Shown one piece after another: positions 1 through 9,448 of a stretch of 64,000 nt of DNA. Made by a program: the position numbers and the translations under genes. The stretch spans positions 110,607 through 174,606 of the forward strand of contig JBMHDW010000007.1 in assembly GCA_049889175.1 (NCBI GenBank), given 5' to 3'. The notes under the pieces were generated by a model that saw only the letters and a list, made by a program, of their open reading frames with translations, was not told where the DNA came from and ran no database searches. This DNA is from JBMHDW01 sp049889175 (GTDB lineage: Bacteria; Pseudomonadota; Gammaproteobacteria; Comchoanobacterales; Comchoanobacteraceae). Positions within the stretch are counted from its first letter, which is position 1. Every line of letters starts with the position of its first letter.

Positions 1-2
1 AT

Positions 3-1607
3 CAACCAAGATTTTTTGGCTTGGTTTCGATGTTTACCTTTGCGATGCTGTTATTGGTTTATGCCAATAATTTTCTACAACTCTTTATGGGGTGGGAAGG
101 TGTTGGTGTTGTTTCGTACTTATTGATTGGTTTTTGGCGTCATAAACAAGATGCTGCGAATGGCAGCTTCAAAGCGTTCATTGTGAATAGAGTTGGCGAT
201 TTAGGCTTGATTGTAGGTGTCATGTTGACGATGACTTATGCGAGTAATTTAAGCTACAGTGCTATTCTCACGACAGATACATTAACATCATTAAGTCAAA
301 CATCATTATCATTGGGACCACTGGGTAGTGTTTCAGTTGTTGAAGCAATAGCATTTTGTTTGTTTATTGGTGCGATGGGTAAATCTGCTCAAATACCGCT
401 ACATGTCTGGCTTCCAGAATCAATGGCTGGTCCAACGCCTATCTCAGCGCTTATCCATGCTGCAACAATGGTCACCGCAGGTGTTTATTTGGTGGTTCGT
501 TTGGCACCATTGTATGATTTAGCAGAGGTTACCCGTTCTATTATTTTGATCTTAAGTGCTTCTGGGGCATTATGGCTTGGTTTAGCTGGTTGTGTAAAAA
601 AAGATATCAAGCAAGTAGTCGCTTATTCAACATTAAGTCAATTAGGTTACATGATGGCTGCTACGGCTGCTTCAGCATATTCTTTAGCAATGTTTCATTT
701 AGTAACGCATGCCTTTTTCAAATCATTATTATTTCTAGGTGCTGGTGCTGTCATTGTGGGTATGGGGCATGAGCAACGCATTGATCGAATGGGTGGTTTA
801 TTTAGAGCGATGCCAGTCGTGGCCATCTGTTTTTTAATCGGTTCATTGGCATTAATGGCTCTACCACCATTAGCAGGGTTTTTCTCAAAAGATGGCATCA
901 TTGAGGTCGTTAAAATAAGTCAATTATGGGGGAGCTCATATGCTTATTGGTGTCTTTATATTGGTGCAGGGGTTACTGCATTTTACAGTATAAGACTGTA
1001 CTATTGCGTGTTTCATGGACCCAAAAAGACTGATCTCAAACATGCTGTTGGTCCCACATTGTGGATGCCCCTAGTCCTATTATCCATTCCAAGTATGATC
1101 ATTGGTTATTATTTAGCGCCGTGGATAGCACAAGATTTTCTCAACATTCAGTCTGGTTCTTATGCACAATCAATCTCAGCTGTCTATCATCATTTACAGC
1201 ACCCAATGGATATGATGCTTTCTATATGGGCTCATCTTGATGCACCCATTTACTTAGTTTCTATTGTGACATTAATGACATGGTCAATGTATCATTTTGG
1301 TTGGTATCGTTTGTTTGTTCGACCACTACGGTGGCTATCTATTGTTCTGGAGAATAACTATTTTATTGATGCCTTGTATCTAAAAACATGGGTGCCTTTA
1401 ATGCGTGGTTTGTCATGGGTTTGTTATCGTCTAGGGGATCAAATGATCATTGAGAAAGGTCTGATAGGTTCTTTTGTTGGTGTCATTCGATGGAGTTATC
1501 AGCGCTTTGCTTATTTACAAAGTGGTCGAGTCACACATTATGTTCTGTGGATGTTCATAGGGTTAATGTCTATATTGATCAGTGCGATCTTATGGTTGGG
1601 AGTTTAA
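3..1607 (+). CDS. nuoL: NADH-quinone oxidoreductase subunit L (5' truncated)
   Basis: Proton-pumping membrane subunit of respiratory complex I in the inner membrane. The reading frame is open to the first base, so the gene begins upstream; about 100 or more N-terminal residues are missing compared with usual NuoL of about 610. Visible family marks are GWEGVGVVSYLLIGFW near the start, HAATMVTAGVYL, the charged KKDIKQVVAYSTLSQLGYM segment and many hydrophobic helices. The C-terminal part would hold the long lateral helix typical of NuoL. The apparent TTG/ATG starts at 21-30 are internal codons, not the real start. nuoM follows after 3 bases, so translation is probably coupled. Confidence 0.97.
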   Translation, partial: QPRFFGLVSMFTFAMLLLVYANNFLQLFMGWEGVGVVSYLLIGFWRHKQDAANGSFKAFIVNRVGDLGLIVGVMLTMTYASNLSYSAILTTDTLTSLSQTSLSLGPLGSVSVVEAIAFCLFIGAMGKSAQIPLHVWLPESMAGPTPISALIHAATMVTAGVYLVVRLAPLYDLAEVTRSIILILSASGALWLGLAGCVKKDIKQVVAYSTLSQLGYMMAATAASAYSLAMFHLVTHAFFKSLLFLGAGAVIVGMGHEQRIDRMGGLFRAMPVVAICFLIGSLALMALPPLAGFFSKDGIIEVVKISQLWGSSYAYWCLYIGAGVTAFYSIRLYYCVFHGPKKTDLKHAVGPTLWMPLVLLSIPSMIIGYYLAPWIAQDFLNIQSGSYAQSISAVYHHLQHPMDMMLSIWAHLDAPIYLVSIVTLMTWSMYHFGWYRLFVRPLRWLSIVLENNYFIDALYLKTWVPLMRGLSWVCYRLGDQMIIEKGLIGSFVGVIRWSYQRFAYLQSGRVTHYVLWMFIGLMSILISAILWLGV

Positions 1608-1610
1608 GCC

Positions 1611-3089
1611 ATGCTAAGTTTGTTACTTTTATTCACAGTCAGTGGTGCCATAACTTGCTGGCTATTGCCTAGATGGTCCAGTTTTTTAGGGATGAGTTTT
1701 GGTTTCTCTATTTTAGCCATTATGTTGTACCAGCATCAATGGTTTGATGCATTGCATGGTTATCAATGGCAAGAAAGTTATTCTTGGTTAAGTCAGTTTG
1801 GCTTGAGTTTATCCTTTGCGATTGATGGTATCAGTTGGGTGATGATGTTATTAACCGCATTTATTTTTGCATGTTTACTGATGTTAACACCACAACTAGA
1901 ACAACGTTTTATCGCTAGCTATGTGGCATTATTGTTGCTGTTAGAAGCATGTCTGCTCGGCATGTTTATGGCTAAAGATGCATTGATGTTCTTTGTGTTT
2001 TACGAAGCTTCACTAATACCCATTTATTTATTGATGGGTATATGGGGTGGAAAGCGTAGATCATTTGCAGCAGTTAAACTTTTTATCTTTACCTTTTTAG
2101 GGTCGACATTTTTCTTGGTAGCCTTATTGTATTTAGGTATACAAGCAGGAACTTTTGATTTAAGTGACTGGCATCATCTTGATTTAAGTCTCAGTCAACA
2201 GCAATGGATCTTTTGGGCAATGATGGCTTCATTTATGGTCAAAATACCCATGATGCCAGTTCATACCTGGCTGCCAGATGCTCACTCAGAAGCGCCAACA
2301 GCTGGTTCTGTTATTTTAGCTGCCATCATGCTGAAGATGGGAAGCTATGGTATTTTACGATTTATTATGCCCATAGTACCACAAGCTGCTGTTTATTTTG
2401 CGCCGCTCATGATTCTATTGTCATTGATTGCAATTGTATACATTGGGTTTGCTGCATTTGCTCAAAAGGATATCAAACGTCTTATTGCGTATTCTTCAAT
2501 AGCTCATATGGGCTTTGTGACTTTGGGCTTATTTATTGTGATGATGGTCGCAAAACACCATGCTGATGCAGGGTTATTGGCGATGAATGGTGCATTGGTA
2601 CAGATGGTAGGACATGCTTTTGGTTCGGGGGCATTATTTTTAGTATTTGGTATGATTTACCAACGAATTCAAACACGTCAAATGGACGAAATTAAAGGTC
2701 TTGCTCAAATCATGCCAATGGCTGCAGTTGCATTTCTAATCTTTTCATTGAGTAATGTGGCTGTTCCAGGAACGGCTGGATTTGTGGGTGAGTTTTCAGT
2801 TTTAATGAGTTTGGCACAAGTGCAATGGTATGGTTGGGCATTGATTGCAGCCCTAACAATGGTTCTTACTGCTGTGTATACTTTATGGATGTATAGGCGT
2901 GTCTTTATGGGGCCATTAGGTTCCCAGTTTGAAGGGCATCAGCTTCAAGATTTGCAACCAAGAGAGTTAATGGTCATTGCCTTTTTGGTGATTGCAGTAT
3001 TGGGTTTGGGACTGTATCCGCAATGGTTATGGCAGATGGTTGAGGTGCCAGCTACAGCATTAATTGAAAGCATAAAGGTAGGGCTATAA
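1611..3089 (+). CDS. nuoM: NADH-quinone oxidoreductase subunit M
   Basis: Antiporter-like proton-translocating subunit of complex I. At 492 residues it is of normal family length. The sequence shows HTWLPDAHSEAPTAGSVI followed by LAAIMLKMGSYGILRF, and KDIKRLIAYSSIAHMGF, which are NuoM/MrpD signatures containing the conserved lysine and histidine of the proton path. About 14 hydrophobic segments are visible. The ATG sits 3 bases after the nuoL stop, and its stop TAA overlaps the nuoN ATG by one base, so L, M and N form a tightly coupled operon end. Confidence 0.98.
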   Translation: MLSLLLLFTVSGAITCWLLPRWSSFLGMSFGFSILAIMLYQHQWFDALHGYQWQESYSWLSQFGLSLSFAIDGISWVMMLLTAFIFACLLMLTPQLEQRFIASYVALLLLLEACLLGMFMAKDALMFFVFYEASLIPIYLLMGIWGGKRRSFAAVKLFIFTFLGSTFFLVALLYLGIQAGTFDLSDWHHLDLSLSQQQWIFWAMMASFMVKIPMMPVHTWLPDAHSEAPTAGSVILAAIMLKMGSYGILRFIMPIVPQAAVYFAPLMILLSLIAIVYIGFAAFAQKDIKRLIAYSSIAHMGFVTLGLFIVMMVAKHHADAGLLAMNGALVQMVGHAFGSGALFLVFGMIYQRIQTRQMDEIKGLAQIMPMAAVAFLIFSLSNVAVPGTAGFVGEFSVLMSLAQVQWYGWALIAALTMVLTAVYTLWMYRRVFMGPLGSQFEGHQLQDLQPRELMVIAFLVIAVLGLGLYPQWLWQMVEVPATALIESIKVGL

Positions 3090-4495
3090 TGAGTTTAATG
3101 ATATCAATGTTAATCATGATTGCTGCCAGTACTGTACTCACAGCACTCGGTACCTTTAAACATCTTAGTGGTTGGACTGTTCTTGGCGTCATTGCATTCA
3201 TACTCACCTTAACGAGTTGCTGCTATCAACCAGATTTACCTTGGCTTGACTCATTAATGCTCCAATTACCTTTATCGCATGCTGTAGTATGGGTTCTTTG
3301 GGGACATTTGCTGTTTTATCTTATCTTTAGTTCGGGTGTATTATTGAGAAAACATCATGCAATCGGTGAGTACGTTATTTTGGTTTTGTGTGCCTATCTT
3401 GGCATGATGGTTGTGGTATCAACAACGCATCTATTGGTTTGGTTTGTGGGGCTAGAATTAATGAGTCTCTCTTTGTATGGGTTGGTGGCTTTGGGGCATC
3501 AAACATCTAGACTAGAGGCTGCATTAAAATATCTAGTGACAGGGTCAATGGCATCTTTAATGATACTCATGGGGATATTTTGGTCTTATTTAGGTACAGG
3601 CACACTTGATGGTGCTATGTTGTTTAATCATATGAATACTTTGTTAAGCAGTACTTCTGCGACCACTTCATGTGTTTTAGGCGTGGTATTTTTATTGTCT
3701 GGCCTTGCTTTCAAATTGGGATTATTTCCGTTTCATTGGTGGGTTCCAGATATTTATGAAGGCACAGCGCCTAATACAACAGTGTTGATTGCATCTGCAC
3801 CTAAATTAGCCATTACTTGTTTTTTAATTCAATGGACTCAGCAACTTGGTGGTTTATCTGAAACATGGGCACAACCATTATTGATCATGGGCGTTGCGTC
3901 TGTTGTTGTGGGAAATGGATTGGCTATTTTGCAAACAAGAATGTCTAGGTTATTGGGTTATTCGTCAGTTGCTCATATGGGTTTTGTTGCTTTGGGTATT
4001 TGGGCTGGTGGCCACTATGGCTTGATTGCAGCTATTTTTTACACAGTTGTGTATGTTTATCTAACAACATTGATTGTAGGGCAGTGGTCTTTATTAGAAA
4101 AAGATGGCAGGCCTGTGGTGTTCATAAAAGACTTCAATGGTTGGTCAGTATCAATGCTTGGTTCAATGATTTTATTGGTCATAGCATTTTTGGGGTTAAG
4201 CGGATTGCCACCTTTATTGGGCTTCTTTCCAAAACTCGCTATTTTTAATGCGATGCTTCATTCAGGCTATTCTTGGGCAGTAATGTTGACAACATTGGTG
4301 GTGGTGATGACTGTTTTGGGTATTTATTATGTCATTAATATTGTCCGAAATATCTTTTTTTCAGAGCAAAAACAGAGTTCTTTACAATTGATATCAATCG
4401 AAAGTCAGTTTTTATTGTGGGTATCACTATCAATAATGATGGTTTTTACCTTATTCCCACAAAGCATGATTACATGGATTAGTAACCTTATTTAA
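3089..4495 (+). CDS. nuoN: NADH-quinone oxidoreductase subunit N
   Basis: Third antiporter-like subunit of complex I and usually the last gene of the nuo operon. The 468 residues contain FPFHWWVPDIYEGTAPNTT, ASAPKLA and SRLLGYSSVAHMGF, the NuoN counterparts of the NuoL and NuoM proton-channel motifs. The start ATG overlaps the nuoM stop (TAATG). Only 8 bases separate its stop from the SppA-type gene downstream, and I see no terminator there, so the protease gene probably shares the nuo transcript. Confidence 0.98.
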   Translation: MSLMISMLIMIAASTVLTALGTFKHLSGWTVLGVIAFILTLTSCCYQPDLPWLDSLMLQLPLSHAVVWVLWGHLLFYLIFSSGVLLRKHHAIGEYVILVLCAYLGMMVVVSTTHLLVWFVGLELMSLSLYGLVALGHQTSRLEAALKYLVTGSMASLMILMGIFWSYLGTGTLDGAMLFNHMNTLLSSTSATTSCVLGVVFLLSGLAFKLGLFPFHWWVPDIYEGTAPNTTVLIASAPKLAITCFLIQWTQQLGGLSETWAQPLLIMGVASVVVGNGLAILQTRMSRLLGYSSVAHMGFVALGIWAGGHYGLIAAIFYTVVYVYLTTLIVGQWSLLEKDGRPVVFIKDFNGWSVSMLGSMILLVIAFLGLSGLPPLLGFFPKLAIFNAMLHSGYSWAVMLTTLVVVMTVLGIYYVINIVRNIFFSEQKQSSLQLISIESQFLLWVSLSIMMVFTLFPQSMITWISNLI

Positions 4496-4503
4496 GGAGT
4501 ATA

Positions 4504-5463
4504 ATGCAAAGTGATAACAGTCAGAACGATCGTTCTAACAGTGGACCTAAGACACGAGTCATTTTAATTTGGGTAGCATTGATTTTATTAGTATTGTTGT
4601 TTGTAGAATGGGTAACGAGAAGTGAAACCGCAACTCAATGGCGACAGAATCATCAAAATCATATTGCAATCGTGCCAATTTACGATGGGATGAGTTCGAT
4701 GTCACCCAGTCGTCAGTTATTACAGCAAATATCAAACAATCCTAATGTAAAGGGTGTTATTTTAGATATTAATAGTCCAGGCTCGGTTGTTACTGATGCT
4801 GAATCCTTTCTTATCGGTTTATCATTACTAAGACAAAATAACATTCCCATTGTATCGGTTATTGGTAATATTGGTGCATCTGGTGCTTATTGGGTTGCTT
4901 CAGCATCTGATCGTATTTTTGCGCTTCGCAGCAGTATGGTAGGTTCTATAGGCGTTACCGCTGATTTATGGAGTTTAAATACTTTGGGTAAAAAGGTGGG
5001 TATAGACGTTAAAAGTGTTGGCAGTGGTGTTCATAAAGGTGGTAATGTTTTTGAACCGATTACATTAGAAGAAGTTCAACAAGTTCAATCAGAAGTTAAT
5101 GAGTTATCTCAATACTTTTTTGAGGATGTGCGACAGAATCGTCACTTATCCATGATAAATATGGCTGAAATTAAGCAAGGTAAGATATACAATGGCCTGG
5201 TTGCTAAATCACTGGGATTAGTTGATGAAATAGGCAGCTTGGAAAGTGGTATTGCTTGGATGCAACAAGTGGCATTAAGGAGTGCAATGCCTGTAGTCTA
5301 TTACCAAGCACAAACACAGCAATCAACAGATATTATTGGTATGGCTCAGCAAATGCTGTTAGGCGCCAAAGAGGCGAATGCAGAAGGCGTCAAACAACTG
5401 ATGACTCAATTGATCAATCAAAAGCATTTTTCTGCATTCAATGCAACAGCTTCATTGGGATAA
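4504..5463 (+). CDS. Short SppA-type signal peptide peptidase (S49 family)
   Basis: Membrane-anchored serine protease expected to degrade cleaved signal peptides or other membrane peptides. Residues 18-36 form one transmembrane anchor. The S49 core carries GASGAYW with nucleophile Ser126, and the general base is Lys178 in GVHKGG. This 52-residue spacing equals that of the short Bacillus SppA (Ser147/Lys199), so both catalytic residues appear present. At 319 residues it is the short form, not the 600-residue double-domain E. coli type. The ATG has AAGGAG just upstream. It follows nuoN by 8 bases, and its 3' end overlaps the convergent protease gene by 12 bases. Confidence 0.9.
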   Translation: MQSDNSQNDRSNSGPKTRVILIWVALILLVLLFVEWVTRSETATQWRQNHQNHIAIVPIYDGMSSMSPSRQLLQQISNNPNVKGVILDINSPGSVVTDAESFLIGLSLLRQNNIPIVSVIGNIGASGAYWVASASDRIFALRSSMVGSIGVTADLWSLNTLGKKVGIDVKSVGSGVHKGGNVFEPITLEEVQQVQSEVNELSQYFFEDVRQNRHLSMINMAEIKQGKIYNGLVAKSLGLVDEIGSLESGIAWMQQVALRSAMPVVYYQAQTQQSTDIIGMAQQMLLGAKEANAEGVKQLMTQLINQKHFSAFNATASLG

Positions 5464-7344
5464 CTGACTTGATGTGTGGTAAATCGTGTTACCACAATTA
5501 GGACAATGTTGAATCAATGATGTCATGATATCTAAATAGACACTTTCATCGATCATTGGTTCAGTTGTTTCATCAAGCTCATTTTCCCAAGAGTCTTTGG
5601 AAAGTAGCACACGATCATCTCTGACCTTGTTTTCAGGAATGAAAACGCTATTTTTGATGCTATTAATGATGTTTGGATTCAATGGCCATGCAACAGGTAA
5701 GGTGCCAAATGTTAGACCTTGTTTAATGGGTTTAACATCAAGTCTATTGTTAGCTTGATATAATTCGATGTGAGGTGTGACACCTATGCCTTCAGGACTT
5801 TCACCAGATGGGAAGTGATAGCTGTTGATCGTGAGTTTAATACCCCCAAGTCCTTTTTGAAGTGGTATCACGGTTTGAACACTACCTTTGCCATAACTTC
5901 TTGTGCCCAAAATCAATGCCCGATTGTATTCTTTGAGAGTGCCAGCCAAAATCTCAGCTGCTGATGCACTATTTTCATTGATTAAAACAGCGATGGGTAG
6001 GTTGCTCGTTGGCGTGACAATAGTATCAAGAAAGACTTCATTGGCTTGAGGGTTGTCGTCGGGCAAATAAGGGTCATTGGTACTCAAGAGCACGTTGTAG
6101 AAAGGCACATCAATAATCATGCCCAACATAGAGATCACTTCATGGAGTAAACCACCAGGGTTATTGCGAACATCAATCATAAGACCATCAATGCCTTCAT
6201 CCGTTAGGGAGAGATAATGATTCCAGAAATCAGAACTTACCTTTTGGTAGAAAGATGGAATGGTGATAATGCCAATATTTTGGTTTTTGTATGATTCAAT
6301 GCGGCTGGTGATACTTTGATTGGTAATTTGGATTTCTTCTCTATGTATGGGTTGAAGTAAGGATTCATTTTGGCGATTGATGATTAAATTTACTGTGCAT
6401 GGTTCAGGCTTAGTCTTAGTACAATCTACTCGACCTCTTATGTTTTTGATGAAATCATCAAACTGGGTTGATTGAAGCGTCATAATCACATCATTATTAA
6501 ATGCATCTTTGGTTTTTAAACCGGTAATGACATCATCGATTAATAAACTTTTGGCGGCAGGGCTATCAGGAACTAAGCTAATGATTTTAATGCTGGGTTG
6601 GAACGTATCATTAATGGGTGTTAACCAGTCATATTGTAATGTTGCACCAATACCCCCAAGTCTATGATTTTGATTAATATCGAAATTTTCCATGGTCATT
6701 GGGTCTAGATAGCCACTATTTCTTTCAATACTCTGTAAATAACTGTTAAGGATTAAGTAGTGTATATCTTCATTCTTTGTTGACAGATTTTGTTTGGAAA
6801 AATGCCCCCAAAGTAGTTCTTGGATAAGAGGTATTTGCTCAACAAAAAGCTGTTTTTCTTCATCATTTAGTGGTTGATATTGGCTTAAAAGTTGCATCAA
6901 TACCCATTGAGATAAAGCTTGTTTTTGTTCTTTGATATTTCGTGGTATTTGGGTTTTACCTATTTCATGTTCTTCATCCATCAATGCCAATAATGGAATC
7001 TCTTGATACCATTGGTGGATAACATCTTCTTGGCTCATTAAGTGTTGATTGATGGCTATGTACAGAGCATTAATTTTATCTTCAATATGACGAAATTGTT
7101 GTGACAATTTTATCCAGCGTTGTTGGTCTTCTTCATTAACCCATAATGAATAATTAGGTATGTTTTCAATGATTTTTTTAATAAAAACATCATCTTGCCA
7201 CATTTCTTGGTGCAGTGGTGCAATCTTTTGACTGGCTTTCAAGACAGTTTGATTTAGAATATCGTAGTTGTTGTAAAAATCAACTGTCGCGAAAATGTTT
7301 GAGTATGTTGCCATGAACACACAAAGCAATAATTTTTTCATCAT
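5452..7344 (-). CDS. C-terminal processing (tail-specific) protease, S41 family
   Basis: Periplasmic serine protease of the Prc/CtpA type, which trims or degrades envelope proteins from their C-termini. It has an N-terminal signal peptide (MMKKLLLCVFMATYSNIFA), a long alpha-helical N-terminal part, a PDZ domain around residues 230-340 (GGIGATLQYDW, VPDSPAAKS) and the S41 core: DVRNNPGG near 392, INENSASAAE near 456-464 and SYGKGSVQ near 483-490. Spacing to Lys486 points to Ser461 as nucleophile. The 630 residues match Prc rather than the smaller CtpA. An AAGGAG lies 6-8 bases before the first of two ATGs. The C-terminus ends with two possible cysteine ligands (HCPNCG). Confidence 0.92.
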   Translation of the reverse strand: MMKKLLLCVFMATYSNIFATVDFYNNYDILNQTVLKASQKIAPLHQEMWQDDVFIKKIIENIPNYSLWVNEEDQQRWIKLSQQFRHIEDKINALYIAINQHLMSQEDVIHQWYQEIPLLALMDEEHEIGKTQIPRNIKEQKQALSQWVLMQLLSQYQPLNDEEKQLFVEQIPLIQELLWGHFSKQNLSTKNEDIHYLILNSYLQSIERNSGYLDPMTMENFDINQNHRLGGIGATLQYDWLTPINDTFQPSIKIISLVPDSPAAKSLLIDDVITGLKTKDAFNNDVIMTLQSTQFDDFIKNIRGRVDCTKTKPEPCTVNLIINRQNESLLQPIHREEIQITNQSITSRIESYKNQNIGIITIPSFYQKVSSDFWNHYLSLTDEGIDGLMIDVRNNPGGLLHEVISMLGMIIDVPFYNVLLSTNDPYLPDDNPQANEVFLDTIVTPTSNLPIAVLINENSASAAEILAGTLKEYNRALILGTRSYGKGSVQTVIPLQKGLGGIKLTINSYHFPSGESPEGIGVTPHIELYQANNRLDVKPIKQGLTFGTLPVAWPLNPNIINSIKNSVFIPENKVRDDRVLLSKDSWENELDETTEPMIDESVYLDIMTSLIQHCPNCGNTIYHTSSQLSQ

Positions 7345-7391
7345 TCAAATCTCCTTATTTGAAAAGTATAGATGATATTTTAAAAAAATGT

Positions 7392-8894
7392 TTAATTATC
7401 TGAAAAAACTGCTTTTAGGTGTGCGATGTTTTCAGATGAATGATCGTTTGATTTTGGTGAAGAACTTGAAACTGTTGCTTTGGCGGAAACGATGTTGAGC
7501 TGAATGGGCTGATTCAAGCGATCATTGATGTTTTGTTGAAAGCGTTGTTGTAGTTGCTGTGTTAGCATTGCCATTTGTCCTGAAGGAACTTCTATCGTCC
7601 ATACTTGCCCTTGCTCAGAGCGGGTACTGTTTTTAAAGCATTGGTACATCATACCTTGAGCACAACATTGAGTTAGGCAGTCATCCCAGCTTAAATGGTC
7701 AACTTTTTGGATAGAAGATTTGGGTTGATGCTTCTGTACTTGTTGGGCTTGAGATGGTTTTTCAAGAACCTGAGAAGGTTGGCTTGCAGGTTGTGATATT
7801 TTTTCATGTTGTTTTTTAGGTAGCTCTGGTGCGAACTGCATCATTCTAAGCAATACCATTTGTCCACCTATATCATGGCTTGGCGCTAGGTTAAGTTCTT
7901 GTTGTCCTAGGGTTGTAATTTGATAGAAAAGTTGAGTCATTTCAGGGGAAACTTTTTGGCTTAAAGCTTTTATTTCTGGTGTTGATGTAGCGTGTGGGAA
8001 TGCATGTGCGCAGGCCAGTTGGTGGAGTGTTTGACTTAATGAATTCAAGAGAGAAGGCCACTGGATATGATGTTGATTGATTGACTGGAAGAGTTGCTCC
8101 ATTTGCTGTGCCTGATTTTGAGCAGCAGCTTCAATGATGGCCATCACTGTATCTTGGGGTAGCAAGCCTAATGATTCAACCACGGTTGTCTCTAGAATGC
8201 GACCTTGGCCTTGTGCAATAAGTTGATCACATAATGTTAAGGCATCACGTACTGACCCTTGTGCATGGTGTACAATCAATTCAATGGCTTTAGGCTCATA
8301 CTCAATCTTTTCTTGATTGAGAATGGACTGCAGGTGCGTGAATAAAGTGTGTGGTTGCATTCGGTGAAGTTGAAAGTGTAAGCAACGAGATAAAATGGTT
8401 TCGGGCAATTTATCTGGATCAGTGGTTGCGAGAATAAACAGTACATGCTTTGGGGGTTCTTCAATGGTTTTAAGTAAAGCATTAAAACTGTGATTTGACA
8501 GCATATGTACTTCATCAATCAGAAATATTTTGTAGCGGCCATGACTGGGCTGATAGTGTGTTTGTTCAAGTAAGTCACGAGTGTCTTCAACTTTAGTTCG
8601 TGATGCAGCATCAATCTCGATAAGATCTGTATAGCTGCCTTGCTTGATGTGTTGACAAGCATAACATTGACCACAAGGTGAAGCGGTGATGCCTTGTTCA
8701 CAACTTACACTGCGAGCCATAATACGGCCCAATGTGGTTTTGCCGACACCGCGAGTGCCTGTAAGAAGAATAGCTTGATGGATATTCTGCTGTTCAAGCA
8801 TGTAGGACAAAGCAGAAACAACATGAGATTGCCCGATGACTTGATCGACTTGAGTGGGCCGCCATTGACGGGCAAGTGCTTGGCGTACAACCAT
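7392..8894 (-). CDS. dnaX: DNA polymerase III subunit gamma/tau
   Basis: Clamp-loader ATPase of the replicative polymerase. The AAA+ core shows Walker A GTRGVGKT (46-53), four zinc cysteines (65, 74, 77, 80), Walker B LIDEVH (125-130), sensor LATTD and the SRC arginine finger (169-171). The protein is 500 residues against 643 for E. coli tau. A Pro/Gln/Ser linker around 365-400 leads straight into a tau-like C-terminal domain, so the middle region is shortened. I see no obvious A-rich slippery heptamer and expect one product. The ATG lies 15 bases after the SRP RNA, with GGAGA in that gap as the ribosome site. Confidence 0.96.
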   Translation of the reverse strand: MVVRQALARQWRPTQVDQVIGQSHVVSALSYMLEQQNIHQAILLTGTRGVGKTTLGRIMARSVSCEQGITASPCGQCYACQHIKQGSYTDLIEIDAASRTKVEDTRDLLEQTHYQPSHGRYKIFLIDEVHMLSNHSFNALLKTIEEPPKHVLFILATTDPDKLPETILSRCLHFQLHRMQPHTLFTHLQSILNQEKIEYEPKAIELIVHHAQGSVRDALTLCDQLIAQGQGRILETTVVESLGLLPQDTVMAIIEAAAQNQAQQMEQLFQSINQHHIQWPSLLNSLSQTLHQLACAHAFPHATSTPEIKALSQKVSPEMTQLFYQITTLGQQELNLAPSHDIGGQMVLLRMMQFAPELPKKQHEKISQPASQPSQVLEKPSQAQQVQKHQPKSSIQKVDHLSWDDCLTQCCAQGMMYQCFKNSTRSEQGQVWTIEVPSGQMAMLTQQLQQRFQQNINDRLNQPIQLNIVSAKATVSSSSPKSNDHSSENIAHLKAVFSDN

Positions 8895-8909
8895 ATTTAT
8901 TCTCCAAGT

Positions 8910-8999
8910 GGGCGACGACTTAGACCAGTCAACATCAAGTTGCGGCTGCTACCTTCCGATCCTGACCGAGTTCACCTGCGAGACTCTCCAAGGTCGCCC
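8910..8999 (-). ncRNA. ffs: 4.5S signal recognition particle RNA
   Basis: RNA of the signal recognition particle, partner of Ffh in co-translational membrane targeting. Read on the minus strand, it has the conserved domain IV core GGTCAGGATCGGAAGGTAGC with the GGAA tetraloop and the asymmetric A-rich internal loop. The ends GGGCGAC and GTCGCCC pair to close the hairpin, giving about 90 nucleotides, typical of the short bacterial form. Exact ends are inferred from this pairing and from the promoter just upstream. It lies directly before dnaX on the same strand. Confidence 0.95.
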
Positions 9000-9005
9000 G
9001 AATTA

Positions 9006-9033
9006 AGTATAGCAAGTTGTTTTAAAATTGCAA
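9006..9033 (-). promoter_or_regulatory. Promoter of ffs (and probably dnaX)
   Basis: On the minus strand TTGCAA (9028-9033) and TATACT (9006-9011) are 16 bases apart, with TGC just before the -10, making an extended -10. Six bases later the paired GGGCGAC end of the SRP RNA begins, exactly where transcription should start. A strong promoter is expected for this abundant RNA. Confidence 0.75.
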
Positions 9034-9118
9034 TATTCACAATGAAGTCATGTAGTGCTTTACAGCCAACTTAAGGAACTTTAAACTAATGAAGTACACA
9101 ATGATAAGGAACTTGAAT

Positions 9119-9448
9119 ATGGCCAAAATTATTGATCGAACAGTTGAAGAAATTCACAACACCACTGATTGCGTCATTGTCGATGTTAGAACACCAGAAG
9201 AATATGAAGCAGGACATATAGCTGGAAGCATCTCAATGCCATTAGGTGATGATTTAACGCCATCGTTTAAAGCTTTGGTTAAGGCGCAGCATGTGGTCAT
9301 ACATTGCCAGCGTGGAGGACGCTCTCAACAATGGTTGGATCAACACCAAGATGACATCGAGGCAGCATCCATTAGCCATATGATTGAGGGGATGAATGGT
9401 TGGATAGATAAAGGTTTGCCGGTCAAAACGGGGAAAAAAGATGGCTAA
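9119..9448 (+). CDS. Single-domain rhodanese-like protein
   Basis: Small cytoplasmic sulfurtransferase-fold protein. It has VDVRTPEEYEAGHIAGS in the first half and the active-site loop HCQRGGRS, whose cysteine carries the persulfide in active rhodaneses, so activity is likely. I chose ATG 9119 because AGGA lies 8 bases before it; an ATG at 9089, with its own weaker AAGGA, would add ten residues (MKYTMIRNLN) that are not part of the domain. The stop overlaps the thymidine kinase start by 8 bases, so the two are translated together. The physiological sulfur acceptor cannot be read from sequence. Confidence 0.88.
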   Translation: MAKIIDRTVEEIHNTTDCVIVDVRTPEEYEAGHIAGSISMPLGDDLTPSFKALVKAQHVVIHCQRGGRSQQWLDQHQDDIEAASISHMIEGMNGWIDKGLPVKTGKKDG

